A DNA stretch of 64,000 nt, from the NCBI GenBank assembly GCA_900550465.1, contig URSC01000008.1, positions 1 to 64,000 of the forward strand, given 5' to 3'. The position numbers and the translations under genes were made by a program. Under the pieces are notes generated by a model. It worked only from the letters and a program-made list of their open reading frames with translations. It was not told where the DNA came from and made no database searches. Positions 9,401 to 17,560 of the stretch are shown piece by piece (positions within the stretch are counted from its first letter, which is position 1; each line of letters opens with the position of its first letter). Source of the DNA: an uncultured Alistipes sp. (GTDB taxonomy: Bacteria > Bacteroidota > Bacteroidia > Bacteroidales > UBA932).

Positions 9401-9707
9401 GAACACCTTTGAAGCCGCTGTCGGCACTGAGCCTGGCGACCTCCCGTACCCCGTCCACCTTAGTGACACAGATACGGCGGATCTTGCCGTCGACGAGCAT
9501 CTCGCAGGCTCCGCACTTGCCGATACCGCACTCCATGGTCCTCTTGCGGTGTTCGATACTCAAACTGTGTACCGGATAACCGGCCTGGTGCAGGGCGGCG
9601 GCGATGGTCTGTCCCTTTTGTCCTATGATAGTTTTCCCCTCAAAAATAAATGATACTGGATCTTCCGCAGGAACGGGAAGAATGGGATGAGTTGTTATGC
9701 GATACAT
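6465..9707 (-). CDS. fused 2Fe-2S / FAD / 4Fe-4S / FAD dehydrogenase (HcnABC or D-hydroxyproline dehydrogenase-like)
   Basis: A 1,080-residue protein that joins modules usually found as three subunits. Residues 18-100 form a Fer2_4 [2Fe-2S] domain (Cys60, 65, 68, 80). Residues 118-420 form a pyridine nucleotide-disulfide oxidoreductase (IIGAGPAG near 123, VGAGNIGY near 271). Residues 460-515 carry two Cys clusters for 4Fe-4S centres (C465/471/474/478 and C499/502/505/509). Residues 607-670 form a BFD-like [2Fe-2S] domain (CHC at 610-612, C646, C651). Residues 705-1075 form a DAO-type FAD oxidoreductase (VAGGGMAGSA). The family oxidises secondary amines such as hydroxyproline, sarcosine, opines or glycine. 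The substrate is not evident, and no proline racemase or dehydratase gene is adjacent. No signal peptide, so probably cytoplasmic. Confidence 0.85.
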   Translation of the reverse strand: MYRITTHPILPVPAEDPVSFIFEGKTIIGQKGQTIAAALHQAGYPVHSLSIEHRKRTMECGIGKCGACEMLVDGKIRRICVTKVDGVREVARLSADSGFKGVLVTEKDGVVEEKEVYRTTVAIIGAGPAGLAVREELLKEGVDCLVIDSNSEIGGQFLMQTHQFFFFEKEKRFGGMRGFDIARTLAGDSHEGIMLDSVVWDILEGKRLAVKNIVQDKVFYVDADELVIATGAVPFMPAFKNDDVPGVYTAAVVQRMMNTQFTLLGKNILTVGAGNIGYLTSYQAMQAGANVKMIIEGMPREGGFPVQANRVRRLGIPILTSHVLVEAVPNADYTGITGAIIAECENFKPIPGTERLIDGIDCINICTGLMPDNQLFVKGNAIYGRSCHGVGDAVRIGEGTSAVLRGRQCAYEILQNLGRRFNYDNYLQVSKEYIDSQQHPVRILQEPAMPTAERAAAAPFVIMDCLYGFACNPCSFSCKQGAITKSSTSTTPKIDYDKCIGCMQCVYQCPGLAIFGYDTRAGKLFLPIEYDAKEGSEVFLVDDNGRKVGEGVIEKILVKPNKTNVARVKVARIYDGGVLTDARGFIVKERYPAPVEMKPAPAADGKTYICHCEDITIERMLELIGDRKSISADELKHISRMGMGPCRGKRCLSRAKSALRSYGIEVTGDLTPRAPMANLVEFGDVINIPGSEKIILPAGSVTDGGKVGALVAGGGMAGSAVFRYLAEAGFAPVLVNKDRGSSWRNIAGGRPAFSLPALADIANHNLEIFRDLQQHTNIDFRLIRYVNFAHDEATYRSLDAARAWSKAYMVDPKDFQKEISPYMNPALNLYVAAQVTEDCWQATPGKTVNAVRLIGRSHGGRILEDTELVDVRRTGGEYEVLVRDSSRRYTKFRTEIFINALGYGAEKFAHMLGIETGLYPVKHQAFITKRLPLLGKDGAALDMLIDRRHYKGFSAVYGQQLADTGQIIGCASPATDPAEAGKDLKVNTQAFLEISSEVFSEWIPALRNVGIQATWAGYYVEPRYIVDPSLGLFIGMRGHGFMLSQYIGKLYVDALLGRQVPEYFRDLALGGSGLSEQAFK

Positions 9708-9734
9708 ACTTTCTATAGGTTAGTGTTGTTGTCA

Positions 9735-9742
9735 CAAATTTA
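9735..9742 (-). promoter_or_regulatory. -7 box of the fused dehydrogenase promoter
   Basis: On the minus strand TAAATTTG fits TAnnTTTG, 28 bases before the ATG. No -33 box at ideal spacing. Confidence 0.45.
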
Positions 9743-9811
9743 ATATTTTTTAAAAACAAATAAATTCTCACGCGTTTTTTTTCAACGGCAACTTGAAATT
9801 TTTTATCGCCT

Positions 9812-9819
9812 TATTTTTG
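9812..9819 (+). promoter_or_regulatory. -7 box of the DUF4493 lipoprotein promoter
   Basis: TATTTTTG fits TAnnTTTG; a TTG at 9793-9795 may be the -33 box, at a short spacing. The predicted leader is about 23 bases. Confidence 0.5.
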
Positions 9820-9847
9820 CCGCAGAATCAATCAAAAAAGGAATAAT

Positions 9848-10939
9848 ATGAAACAGAGAAAGTTAAAAGGAGCACTCCTCCTTATTATTATGGGAGCATT
9901 GTCAATCTCCTCATGCGAGGACAGAATGAACGGAGACGCCTATATCTCTTTCCTCCTGTCTTCCGATTACAGTTCCTATTCCATGGACAGGCTGACGCAG
10001 AAGCTCAAATCCGAAGGAACGGACATTGTCATCCCTGACACCAGCGAGTTTATTCTGTCAGTCATCCAAGAAGACGGAGAACCAGTATACGAAGGTCCTT
10101 ATGGAGACCGTCCGGATCCCATGCAGGTGGCTGCGGGCACATACGACGTAGCACTCTATTCTTCCGAATTCGACGAACCCGCATTCTCATCCCCGCAGTT
10201 CGGAGACTACCGGACAGTCGTCATCGGCAGCGGCCAGACCCTTTCCGTAGCCTTCGGCTGCACTCAGCTCAACTGCGGAATGAGGCTTCAGTTCACAGAC
10301 TCATTCCGGGACCGGTTCTTCAGCTCCGACATCCTTATCAGATCGGAAGAACATAGTCTGGCATACCCTTACACTGAAAAGCGCATCGCCTATTTCCAGC
10401 CAGGCATACTCAGGGTAATAAGCTCCGAAGACGGGCAGGAGACAGCCCTCCTGTCAAGACAGTTGAGCGCAGCGGACATACTCACAGTCAAGCTATCCGC
10501 TTCAGCCGAGTCCTCCGGAGCCTTTTCCATAGAGATCGACACATCGCGCAACTGGATCTTCGAGGACTTCACCATAGGCAGCGGAAACAATGGCTCCTCC
10601 ATGGAAAATGCGCTGACAATCACCGATCTCGCGATGAATCTCGGCGCAGAGGACGTATGGGTCGGCGGATATATTGTCGGAGGAGACGTTACCACAGCCA
10701 ACCTCAAACTGGAGCCTCCGTTCACCAAAGCCAGCCATATTGCGCTGTCTGACAATGCCGGTGCCTCATCCAGGGGAGAATGCGCTGCCGCCGAACTTCC
10801 TGATGGAGATGTCAGAGAAAGCCTCAACCTTATTGAACATCCGGACATTCTGGGCAAAAGACTTTACATCAAAGGAGATGTCGAGGAGTATTTCGGCTAT
10901 CCGGGAATCAAAAATATCAAGGAATTCCATATCGAATGA
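9848..10939 (+). CDS. lipoprotein with DUF4493 and DUF6359 domains
   Basis: A 363-residue exported lipoprotein. The N-terminus is KQRKLKG, a hydrophobic stretch, then the lipobox SISSC (Cys23). Residues 30-250 resemble the DUF4493 family of Bacteroidetes surface proteins (SDYSSY near the start, then AGTYDVALYSS). Residues 255-363 resemble DUF6359, an OB-like domain, with the typical WVGGYIVGG, NLIEHPDILGKRLYIKGD and YFGYPGIKNIKEFHIE pattern. The function is unknown; such proteins are often cell-surface or fimbria-associated. It is transcribed alone from its own promoter, diverging from the dehydrogenase gene. Confidence 0.7.
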   Translation: MKQRKLKGALLLIIMGALSISSCEDRMNGDAYISFLLSSDYSSYSMDRLTQKLKSEGTDIVIPDTSEFILSVIQEDGEPVYEGPYGDRPDPMQVAAGTYDVALYSSEFDEPAFSSPQFGDYRTVVIGSGQTLSVAFGCTQLNCGMRLQFTDSFRDRFFSSDILIRSEEHSLAYPYTEKRIAYFQPGILRVISSEDGQETALLSRQLSAADILTVKLSASAESSGAFSIEIDTSRNWIFEDFTIGSGNNGSSMENALTITDLAMNLGAEDVWVGGYIVGGDVTTANLKLEPPFTKASHIALSDNAGASSRGECAAAELPDGDVRESLNLIEHPDILGKRLYIKGDVEEYFGYPGIKNIKEFHIE

Positions 10940-10959
10940 CATGATGTCACAAAAAGGTC

Positions 10960-10967
10960 TATCTTTG
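10960..10967 (+). promoter_or_regulatory. -7 box before the UDP-sugar dehydrogenase
   Basis: TATCTTTG fits TAnnTTTG, 25 bases before the ATG at 10993. No clear -33 box. Confidence 0.5.
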
Positions 10968-10992
10968 CGCAACTTTTAAAGAATGTTTCGAT

Positions 10993-12306
10993 ATGAAAGA
11001 GCAGCTGCTTAAGAAAATAGAGGACAGAACAATCAGTGCGGGCGTGGTAGGACTGGGATATGTAGGACTCCCCCTGGCAGTAGAGATAGCCGAGGCAGGT
11101 TTCCGGACTGTAGGGTTTGATTTGCTGGAAGACAAGGTTGCGAAAATCAACAGAGGAGAGAATTACATCTCCGACGTAAACCACGGCCAACTGAAGGAAC
11201 TGGTCTCCGACGGAATGCTTGAGGCCACCTCTGACTTCAGCAGGATACGGGAAATGGACTTCATCGCCATCTGCGTACCCACCCCTCTGGACACGCACCA
11301 GCAGCCTGATCTATCATATATAGAACACTCTTCCATTCAGATTGCCGAATACCTGAAAAAGGACACTATGGTCGTCCTGGAATCCACGACTTTCCCCGGG
11401 ACCACCAACGACATAGTGAAGCCCCTTCTTGAGAAAGGCTCAGGCCTTACCTGCGGGGTGGATTTCTACCTGGCCTTCTCCCCTGAGAGAGTGGACCCCG
11501 GCAATCCTCACTACAAGACAGGAAATACCCCCAAGGTACTGGGTGCCGTTGGGGAGGATGCGAAGGAAGTCATCAGTACCATGTACAGGGCATTCCTGGA
11601 TGGCGGAGTACATACTGTATCTTCCCCTGAGATTGCCGAGATGGAAAAAATCCTGGAGAACACATACAGGAATATCAACATCGGTCTGATAAACGAGATG
11701 GCCATGCTGTGCGAGAGAATGAAAATCAATATCTGGGAAGTCATAGACGCCGCACGCACCAAGCCCTACGGATTCCAGGCCTTCTATCCTGGTCCCGGCC
11801 TGGGCGGACACTGCATCCCCCTCGATCCATACTACCTGAGTTGGAAAGTGCGTGAATACGCTTTCCACACATCCATGATAGAGACATCCATGATGATCAA
11901 TGACAGGATGCCTGAATATTGCGTACAGAGAGTTGCCAACATTCTGAATGACAGGTCCAAAGCCCTTAAAGGCTCAAAAGTTCTGGTACTGGGTGTGGCT
12001 TACAAGGCCGACATTGACGACTGCCGCGAGAGCCCTGCGATAAGAGTAATCAACGTACTGCGAAAAAAAGGGGCGGAAGTCCTGTTCTACGATCCCCTGG
12101 TAAGAAAGTACAGAGATAAGGAAACCGTCTATTCAGGACAGCCGTCCCTGACAGAGGAACTGCTGGAAAGTGTCGACATTACGGTAATAACCACCGCCCA
12201 CAGCTGCGTTGACTACGATTTTGTCCAGCAGCATTCGGACATAGTGTTCGACACCAGAAATGCAATGAGAGATGTAAAGGACAGGAGCAATATAGTCCTG
12301 CTCTGA
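10993..12306 (+). CDS. UDP-N-acetylhexosamine 6-dehydrogenase (WbpA-like)
   Basis: A 437-residue member of the UDP-glucose/GDP-mannose dehydrogenase family. It has an N-terminal Rossmann motif GVVGLGYVGLPLA (about 17-29), the central LESTTFPGTT, the catalytic Cys in GPGLGGHCIPLDPYY (about 265), and the C-terminal binding signature YKADIDDCRESPA. Such enzymes oxidise the C6 hydroxyl of UDP-GlcNAc (WbpA) or the epimer UDP-ManNAc to uronic acids with NAD+, for surface polysaccharide. The sequence resembles WbpA more than UDP-glucose dehydrogenase, but the substrate cannot be fixed. No sugar genes are adjacent; the polysaccharide locus lies more than 40 kb away. Confidence 0.85.
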   Translation: MKEQLLKKIEDRTISAGVVGLGYVGLPLAVEIAEAGFRTVGFDLLEDKVAKINRGENYISDVNHGQLKELVSDGMLEATSDFSRIREMDFIAICVPTPLDTHQQPDLSYIEHSSIQIAEYLKKDTMVVLESTTFPGTTNDIVKPLLEKGSGLTCGVDFYLAFSPERVDPGNPHYKTGNTPKVLGAVGEDAKEVISTMYRAFLDGGVHTVSSPEIAEMEKILENTYRNINIGLINEMAMLCERMKINIWEVIDAARTKPYGFQAFYPGPGLGGHCIPLDPYYLSWKVREYAFHTSMIETSMMINDRMPEYCVQRVANILNDRSKALKGSKVLVLGVAYKADIDDCRESPAIRVINVLRKKGAEVLFYDPLVRKYRDKETVYSGQPSLTEELLESVDITVITTAHSCVDYDFVQQHSDIVFDTRNAMRDVKDRSNIVLL

Positions 12307-12315
12307 TTTCCGGAC

Positions 12316-12441
12316 TCAGACCAGAATCATCGCGACCACTCCTATTGAGATAATTGACAATATGCTGATTATTGTCATAAGATAGCCTTTTTCGTTTTCT
12401 TTCATATCTTTTGTCATAAGCCTGCTTTCAAATTTATCCAT
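12316..12441 (-). CDS. possible 41-residue single-helix membrane protein
   Basis: ATG at 12439-12441, TGA at 12316-12318. The first 18 residues are charged (DKFESRLMTKDMKENEK); then comes one hydrophobic segment of about 22 residues (LMTIISILSIISIGVVAMILV), the layout of a small inner-membrane protein. It converges with the UDP-sugar dehydrogenase gene and has no recognised family. The evidence is only the frame and the hydropathy. Confidence 0.4.
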   Translation of the reverse strand: MDKFESRLMTKDMKENEKGYLMTIISILSIISIGVVAMILV

Positions 12442-12514
12442 AACTGTTGTTTTTTGATACGACAGCCACTCAATGCTTACAAGGAAATTTTGTGACAGGC
12501 AGGCATAAAATTCA

Positions 12515-12549
12515 CCGGCCCGCCATCCTTCAGATCGGACGCGGGCCGG
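12515..12549. terminator. GC-rich hairpin between converging units
   Basis: A 9-bp stem, CCGGCCCGC (12515-12523) with GCGGGCCGG (12541-12549), and a 17-base loop. It lies past the 3' end of the helicase gene on the minus strand. It lacks a strong T tract, so terminator function is probable but not certain. Confidence 0.5.
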
Positions 12550-12614
12550 CTACTTAACCTAAACTTAAACTATGAAAAACTTCGTCTTATACTATTACAA
12601 GTTTCGTGCCACAA

Positions 12615-14975
12615 TCATATCTTTTGAAGCTTTGCATACTTCAAAAGCAAAGTTTTTTCACCTCCGGCGTCAAATTTCACCACAGCCTTGGCATCTCCAC
12701 CGTTTCCGGAGACAGAAATCACAGTTCCGGAGCCGAATCTGTCATGATGCACACGGTCCCCTCCTGCCACTGTCATGTCCCCCACCGCCACGGGCGCCGT
12801 GAAATGATGCGTACCTCCGGAAAGACCCGGCTTTCCGGATTCCGAGGGAGACAGCTTCCGTAACCTGGACATATCCGGAGTAGTACGGACCTGCGCCTGG
12901 GGTACATACTGACTGCGCTGCTGATAAGACCTGGATGAAGACCAGCCGCCTTCGTCCTCATCGTAGTCATTGCCTCCTACCGCCGAATAATCCTCCACCG
13001 CCCCGTCCAGATACTGAGAATCTATTTCCTTGAGGAATCGGCTGGGGCGACAGGCCGAAGTCTTGCCGTTCATGAAACGGCTGCCGGCGTAGGATACGGT
13101 GACAGCTTTCTCAGCCCTCGTCAATGCAACGTAGAAGAGCCGCCTCTCTTCCTCGACCGATTCCAGACTCTCGCCGGACATAAATGAGGGGAAGAGATTC
13201 TCCTCCATGCCGGAAATATAGACATAGGGAAATTCCAGTCCCTTGGAGGCGTGTACCGTCATCAGCTTGACCCTGTTGTTCTCATCCTCCTCATCGGCAT
13301 TGTCCGCATCTGTAAGCAGGGCGACATTCTCCATATAAGCCTCGAGCGAGGGTATCCGGCCGTACTCTCCCCCTTCCTCCGCCGCCTCAGCCTCCTGGTC
13401 TACGAACTCCTTGACACCGTTCAACAGCTCAGAGACATTGCCCAGAGCCGAGATACCCTCCACCGACAGGTCGGCCTTCAGCGAAGGAAGGTACCCTGAG
13501 CCTTCTGCTACCGCCACGGCCAGGGTATATGCATCATCGGAGGCTATCCTGGAAGAGTAATGGTCGATCATATCCGCGAACATCCGGAGTTTGGCGGCTG
13601 TGGACTCCTTGATATCGAAACGGTCCAGACCGCTCTGACGGCACATTTCGAGCAGCGGCATGCCCGTAGCGGCGGAGGCCTCTCCCAGCCTGTTCAAAGA
13701 AGTCTGCCCTATTCCGCGGGCTGGAAGATTGACGATACGGCGGAAAGCCTCATTGTCATTGTGATTGAGCACCAGCCGGAGGTATGCCAGCATGTTCTTG
13801 ACCTCCTTCCGTTCATAGAAGGAATGACCGGCATATATAATATAGGGTATATTCCGTCGGCGGAGAGCCTCTTCCAGCACTCTCGACTGGGAATTGGTAC
13901 GATACAGCACTGCAAATGAGTCATAGGAGGCCTTCGATGAATAGATGCGCCTCATGATAGAAGAGACGATGGACGAAGCCTCGTCCTGCTCATTGTAAGC
14001 CTTGATCAGCTCTATCTTCTCCCCCCTGTCGCCTTCGGAGAAACACTCCTTCTTCAGACGGTTCTGGTTATGGGCAATAACGGAATTGGCGGCATTGACG
14101 ATTATCTGAGTCGAGCGGTAATTCTGCTCCAGACGAAATTCCTTCGCCTCGGGGTAATCCCGCTTGAAATTGAGAATATTCTGGATTCTGGCTCCCCGGA
14201 AAGCGTAGATACTCTGGGAATCGTCGCCGACTACGGTAAGGTTGCGGCGGTCCCGGGCCAGGAGGTTGACTATCCGGTACTGCGCCATGTTGGTATCCTG
14301 ATACTCGTCCACCAGGATATGTGAGATGACGCTCTTGAGATTCTCCGCCACCTCCGGATGGCGGTTCAGGAGGATATTGGTATACAGAAGGATATCGTCA
14401 AAATCCATGACCCCTTCCTTCCGGCATTTCTCCGAATACAGCCTGTAGACATCACATATACGCCCCCTGCGCATCTGGGTATCCCTGCGTATGGCCTCAT
14501 GATTGTTCATATAGGCCTCTGCAGTAACCAGATAATTCTTCGCCGCAGATATGCGCGAGAGCACGTCTCCCGGCTTGTAGACCTTATCGTCCAGCTGCAG
14601 TTCCTTTATACACATCTTCACCGCATTCTTCGCATCCGTGGCGTCGTATATCGTGAACGCCTTCGGGAACCCCAGCAGATCGGCATACTCACGCAGAATA
14701 CGGGCGAATATGGAATGGAATGTTCCCATCCACAGACGGCGCGAGCGGTCCCGGCCCACTATCGCCGCAATCCTTTCCTTCATTTCCTTGGCCGCCTTGT
14801 TGGTGAATGTCAGAGCCATGATCGAGGAGGGCTCCACCCCGGACTCAATCAGGCACGCTATCTTCCACGTAAGCACGCGAGTTTTCCCGGAACCGGCTCC
14901 GGCTATTATTATTGAAGCTCCGTCAGCACATCTAACTGCCTCTTGCTGAACACTGTTCAACCCCGACAAATTCAT
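12615..14975 (-). CDS. UvrD/PcrA-type superfamily 1 DNA helicase
   Basis: A 786-residue 3'-5' DNA helicase. Motifs in order are AGAGSGKTRVL (Walker A, about 25-36), LTFTNKAAKEM (Ia), ILVDEYQDTN (Walker B, about 217), VVGDDSQSIYAFRGA (III), LEQNYRST (IV), VKLMTVHASKGLEFPYVYI (V) and EEERRLFYVALTRAEK (VI). The C-terminal 60 residues (DRVHHDRFGSGTVISVSG) form the Tudor-like tail typical of PcrA/UvrD. A low-complexity linker with a DYDEDEGGWSSSRSYQQRSQ-type stretch comes before it. The role is nucleotide excision and mismatch repair and clearing of stalled polymerase. It diverges from the nqr operon. Confidence 0.92.
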   Translation of the reverse strand: MNLSGLNSVQQEAVRCADGASIIIAGAGSGKTRVLTWKIACLIESGVEPSSIMALTFTNKAAKEMKERIAAIVGRDRSRRLWMGTFHSIFARILREYADLLGFPKAFTIYDATDAKNAVKMCIKELQLDDKVYKPGDVLSRISAAKNYLVTAEAYMNNHEAIRRDTQMRRGRICDVYRLYSEKCRKEGVMDFDDILLYTNILLNRHPEVAENLKSVISHILVDEYQDTNMAQYRIVNLLARDRRNLTVVGDDSQSIYAFRGARIQNILNFKRDYPEAKEFRLEQNYRSTQIIVNAANSVIAHNQNRLKKECFSEGDRGEKIELIKAYNEQDEASSIVSSIMRRIYSSKASYDSFAVLYRTNSQSRVLEEALRRRNIPYIIYAGHSFYERKEVKNMLAYLRLVLNHNDNEAFRRIVNLPARGIGQTSLNRLGEASAATGMPLLEMCRQSGLDRFDIKESTAAKLRMFADMIDHYSSRIASDDAYTLAVAVAEGSGYLPSLKADLSVEGISALGNVSELLNGVKEFVDQEAEAAEEGGEYGRIPSLEAYMENVALLTDADNADEEDENNRVKLMTVHASKGLEFPYVYISGMEENLFPSFMSGESLESVEEERRLFYVALTRAEKAVTVSYAGSRFMNGKTSACRPSRFLKEIDSQYLDGAVEDYSAVGGNDYDEDEGGWSSSRSYQQRSQYVPQAQVRTTPDMSRLRKLSPSESGKPGLSGGTHHFTAPVAVGDMTVAGGDRVHHDRFGSGTVISVSGNGGDAKAVVKFDAGGEKTLLLKYAKLQKI

Positions 14976-15000
14976 ATTGCATTCTTTTTAATTTTCAGCG

Positions 15001-15008
15001 CAAATCTA
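15001..15008 (-). promoter_or_regulatory. -7 box of the helicase promoter
   Basis: On the minus strand TAGATTTG fits TAnnTTTG, 25 bases before the helicase ATG. It is only 13 bases from the divergent nqr -7 box. Confidence 0.5.
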
Positions 15009-15021
15009 CAAAAGTTTTATC

Positions 15022-15029
15022 TATATTTG
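15022..15029 (+). promoter_or_regulatory. -7 box of the nqr operon promoter
   Basis: TATATTTG fits TAnnTTTG, with a 32-base AT-rich stretch before the nqrA ATG. The two divergent start regions almost overlap, so the promoters may compete. Confidence 0.5.
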
Positions 15030-15061
15030 CACCCGAATTTTCATATATAATAATATAGGAT

Positions 15062-16435
15062 ATGGTTGACTATATAAAATTGAAACAAGGGCTCGACATT
15101 CCCGTCGAGGGTGTGCCGTCCGCCCAAATCCTCAAAACGATAGTTTCTGAGACAGTAGCAGTCAAGCCAACCGATTTCAAAGGTCTTATCCCCAAACTCG
15201 CAGTAAAGGAAGGTGACGCCGTCAAGGCCGGAACCGTCCTTTTTGTCGATAAAAAGAGACCTGAGATCAAGTTCACCTCACCGGTGAGCGGCACTGTCAG
15301 CGAAATTGTCAGAGGAGAGAAGAGAAAGCTTCTCGAAGTCAGAGTCAAGGCTGACCCGGAAACGGAGTATGCCGAGTTCAATCTTCCCAAGCCCGAAGCC
15401 ATCACGGCCGAGCAGGCTGTCAGCGCCCTCCTGGAGAGCGGTCTGTGGCCCTGCATCAAGCAGCGCCCCTACGGCATCGTGCCCAACCCTGAGATACGTC
15501 CCAAAGCCGTCTACATCTCGGGATTCGACACCGCTCCACTGGCAGCGGATTACGACTACATTCTCAAGGACGAGGTTGACAACATCCAGACAGCCGTCAA
15601 CGTACTCGCAAAACTTGCTCCCAAGATTCATTTCGGTCTCTGCGCAAAAACCCACGCCAGTTCTCCTTTCCACAAGCTTTCCGGAGTCGAGTTCCACATC
15701 TTCGACGGACCTCACCCCGCCGGAAACGTAGGCGTGCAGATCAACCACGTCTGCCCCATCAACAAGGGTGACCTGATCTGGACCGTCAATCTCCAGATGC
15801 TGGCCATCATGGGCCGTTTCTTCAACACCGGCAAGGTGGACATGCGCAAGACAGTGGCCGTAGGAGGCCCCCGAGTAAGCACCCCGGGCTATATCAAATG
15901 TATCAGCGGCATGTGCTTCAGCGGCATAGCCGACATGGTCAACGACAATGTGGAGAAGCTACAGCAGGGCTGCCCCGTACGCTACATCAGCGGCAACATC
16001 CTCACCGGCACCAATGTCGGCAAGGAGGGTTATCTGGGCTTCTACGACGACTGCATCTCCTTGATCACCGAAGGCACCTACTACGAGACATTCGGATGGG
16101 CCAAGCCTTTCAGGACCAAGAAGTACAGCTTTGCATCCACATACTTTTCATGGCTGACTCCCAAGAAGAAATACAAGATGGACTCCAACCTCAACGGAGG
16201 TGTGAGAGCATTCGTGATGACCAACAAGTACGCCCAGGTGTTCCCCATGAACATCTATCCCGTGTACCTGCTCAAGGCCATCATCGCCGAGGACATCGAC
16301 AAGATGGAGCAGCTCGGCATCTACGAGGTTGTCGAAGAGGACTTCGCCCTCTGTGAATACATTGACCCCTCGAAGATAGACATACAGGCTATCGTTTCCA
16401 AGGGAATTGACCTCATGATTAAAGAAATGGCATAA
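15062..16435 (+). CDS. nqrA: Na+-translocating NADH:quinone reductase subunit A
   Basis: A 457-residue peripheral subunit of the sodium-pumping NADH:quinone oxidoreductase. It begins IKLKQGLDIPVEG and carries the VAVKPTDFKGLIPKLAVKEGD barrel-sandwich (RnfC-like) segment near 40-60 and the FNTGKVDMRKTVAVGGPRV segment mid-protein. NqrA contacts NqrB and has been tied to quinone binding. It is the first of six genes in the order A-B-C-D-E-F, with 4 bases to nqrB, so a single transcript is expected. Confidence 0.96.
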   Translation: MVDYIKLKQGLDIPVEGVPSAQILKTIVSETVAVKPTDFKGLIPKLAVKEGDAVKAGTVLFVDKKRPEIKFTSPVSGTVSEIVRGEKRKLLEVRVKADPETEYAEFNLPKPEAITAEQAVSALLESGLWPCIKQRPYGIVPNPEIRPKAVYISGFDTAPLAADYDYILKDEVDNIQTAVNVLAKLAPKIHFGLCAKTHASSPFHKLSGVEFHIFDGPHPAGNVGVQINHVCPINKGDLIWTVNLQMLAIMGRFFNTGKVDMRKTVAVGGPRVSTPGYIKCISGMCFSGIADMVNDNVEKLQQGCPVRYISGNILTGTNVGKEGYLGFYDDCISLITEGTYYETFGWAKPFRTKKYSFASTYFSWLTPKKKYKMDSNLNGGVRAFVMTNKYAQVFPMNIYPVYLLKAIIAEDIDKMEQLGIYEVVEEDFALCEYIDPSKIDIQAIVSKGIDLMIKEMA

Positions 16436-16439
16436 GAAT

Positions 16440-17546
16440 ATGGAAAAGAAAGAGAAAAAAGGCTCAATATTCGACTCCACCATCGAGGCCTTCCAGTCAT
16501 TCCTCAGAGTGCCCAATACCGTCACCAAGAGCGGCTCGCACGTAAGGGACTGCAACGACCTCAAGAGAGTCATGATCATCGTGGTGGTCGCCCTGATCCC
16601 CACCCTCCTCTTCGGTATCTACAATATCGGAGACCAGCACAGCATCGCAGCCGGAATCGATATGGGCTTCTGGCAGAAGGTCTGGTTCGGCATCCTCAAG
16701 ATACTTCCTCTCTACCTGGTATCCTACATCGTAGGTCTGGGCATAGAGTTCGCCTCCGCACAGATCCGCGGACATGAGGTCAATGAGGGATATCTGGTAA
16801 CAGGTATGATCATTCCCCTGATCGTGCCCATCACCACCCCCCTCTGGATTCTCGCCCTCGCAGTGGCCTTCGCAGTCATCATCGGCAAGGAGGTATTCGG
16901 AGGCACAGGCATGAACATCTGGAACCCGGCACTCCTCGCCAGGGCATTCCTCTTCTTCGCCTACCCCTCCAGCATGTCAGGTGACAAGGTTTGGGTCGCC
17001 GGCGTAGACGGATATTCCGGAGCCACTCCCCTTGCGGATGCTGCTCTCGGCAATTTCAACAATATGCCCTCAGCCCTGGACATGTTCCTCGGATTCATTC
17101 CCGGATGTCCCGGTGAGACCTCTACCGTTGCAATCCTCATCGGTGCTGCCATCCTGCTGTTCTTCGGAGTGGCAAGCTGGAAAATCATGCTGTCCACCGT
17201 TGTGGGAGCTCTGGCAATCGGCTACATCTGCAACGCCCTCGCTCCTGACACTTCGTCCTACCTCGCGCTTCCCGCATGGGAGCACCTGATCATGGGCGGC
17301 TTCGCATTCGGAGCAGTATTCATGGCCACCGACCCTGTAACCTCGGCCCAGACCGAGACAGGAAAATGGATCTACGGATTCCTGATCGGTGCATTCACCA
17401 TTATCCTCAGGGTATTCAACCCCGGATATCCGGAAGGAATGATGCTGGCCATCCTGCTTATGAACACATTCGCTCCGCTGATTGACTACTGTGTAGTTCA
17501 GAGGAACATCAAGAAACGTCTCAAGAGAGCGCAAATCAATCAATAA
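16440..17546 (+). CDS. nqrB: Na+-NQR subunit B
   Basis: A 368-residue membrane subunit of about ten helices. It carries a covalent FMN attached to the Thr of the SGAT motif, here GYSGATPLAD near residue 195, and holds riboflavin and the quinone site. The N-terminus has the family's amphipathic start (STIEAFQSFLRVPNTVTKSG). Other conserved parts are GTGMNIWNPALLARAFLFFAYP and FMATDPVTSAQT. It lies in the nqr operon, 14 bases before nqrC. Confidence 0.96.
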   Translation: MEKKEKKGSIFDSTIEAFQSFLRVPNTVTKSGSHVRDCNDLKRVMIIVVVALIPTLLFGIYNIGDQHSIAAGIDMGFWQKVWFGILKILPLYLVSYIVGLGIEFASAQIRGHEVNEGYLVTGMIIPLIVPITTPLWILALAVAFAVIIGKEVFGGTGMNIWNPALLARAFLFFAYPSSMSGDKVWVAGVDGYSGATPLADAALGNFNNMPSALDMFLGFIPGCPGETSTVAILIGAAILLFFGVASWKIMLSTVVGALAIGYICNALAPDTSSYLALPAWEHLIMGGFAFGAVFMATDPVTSAQTETGKWIYGFLIGAFTIILRVFNPGYPEGMMLAILLMNTFAPLIDYCVVQRNIKKRLKRAQINQ

Positions 17547-17560
17547 GGGAGAATCACACT

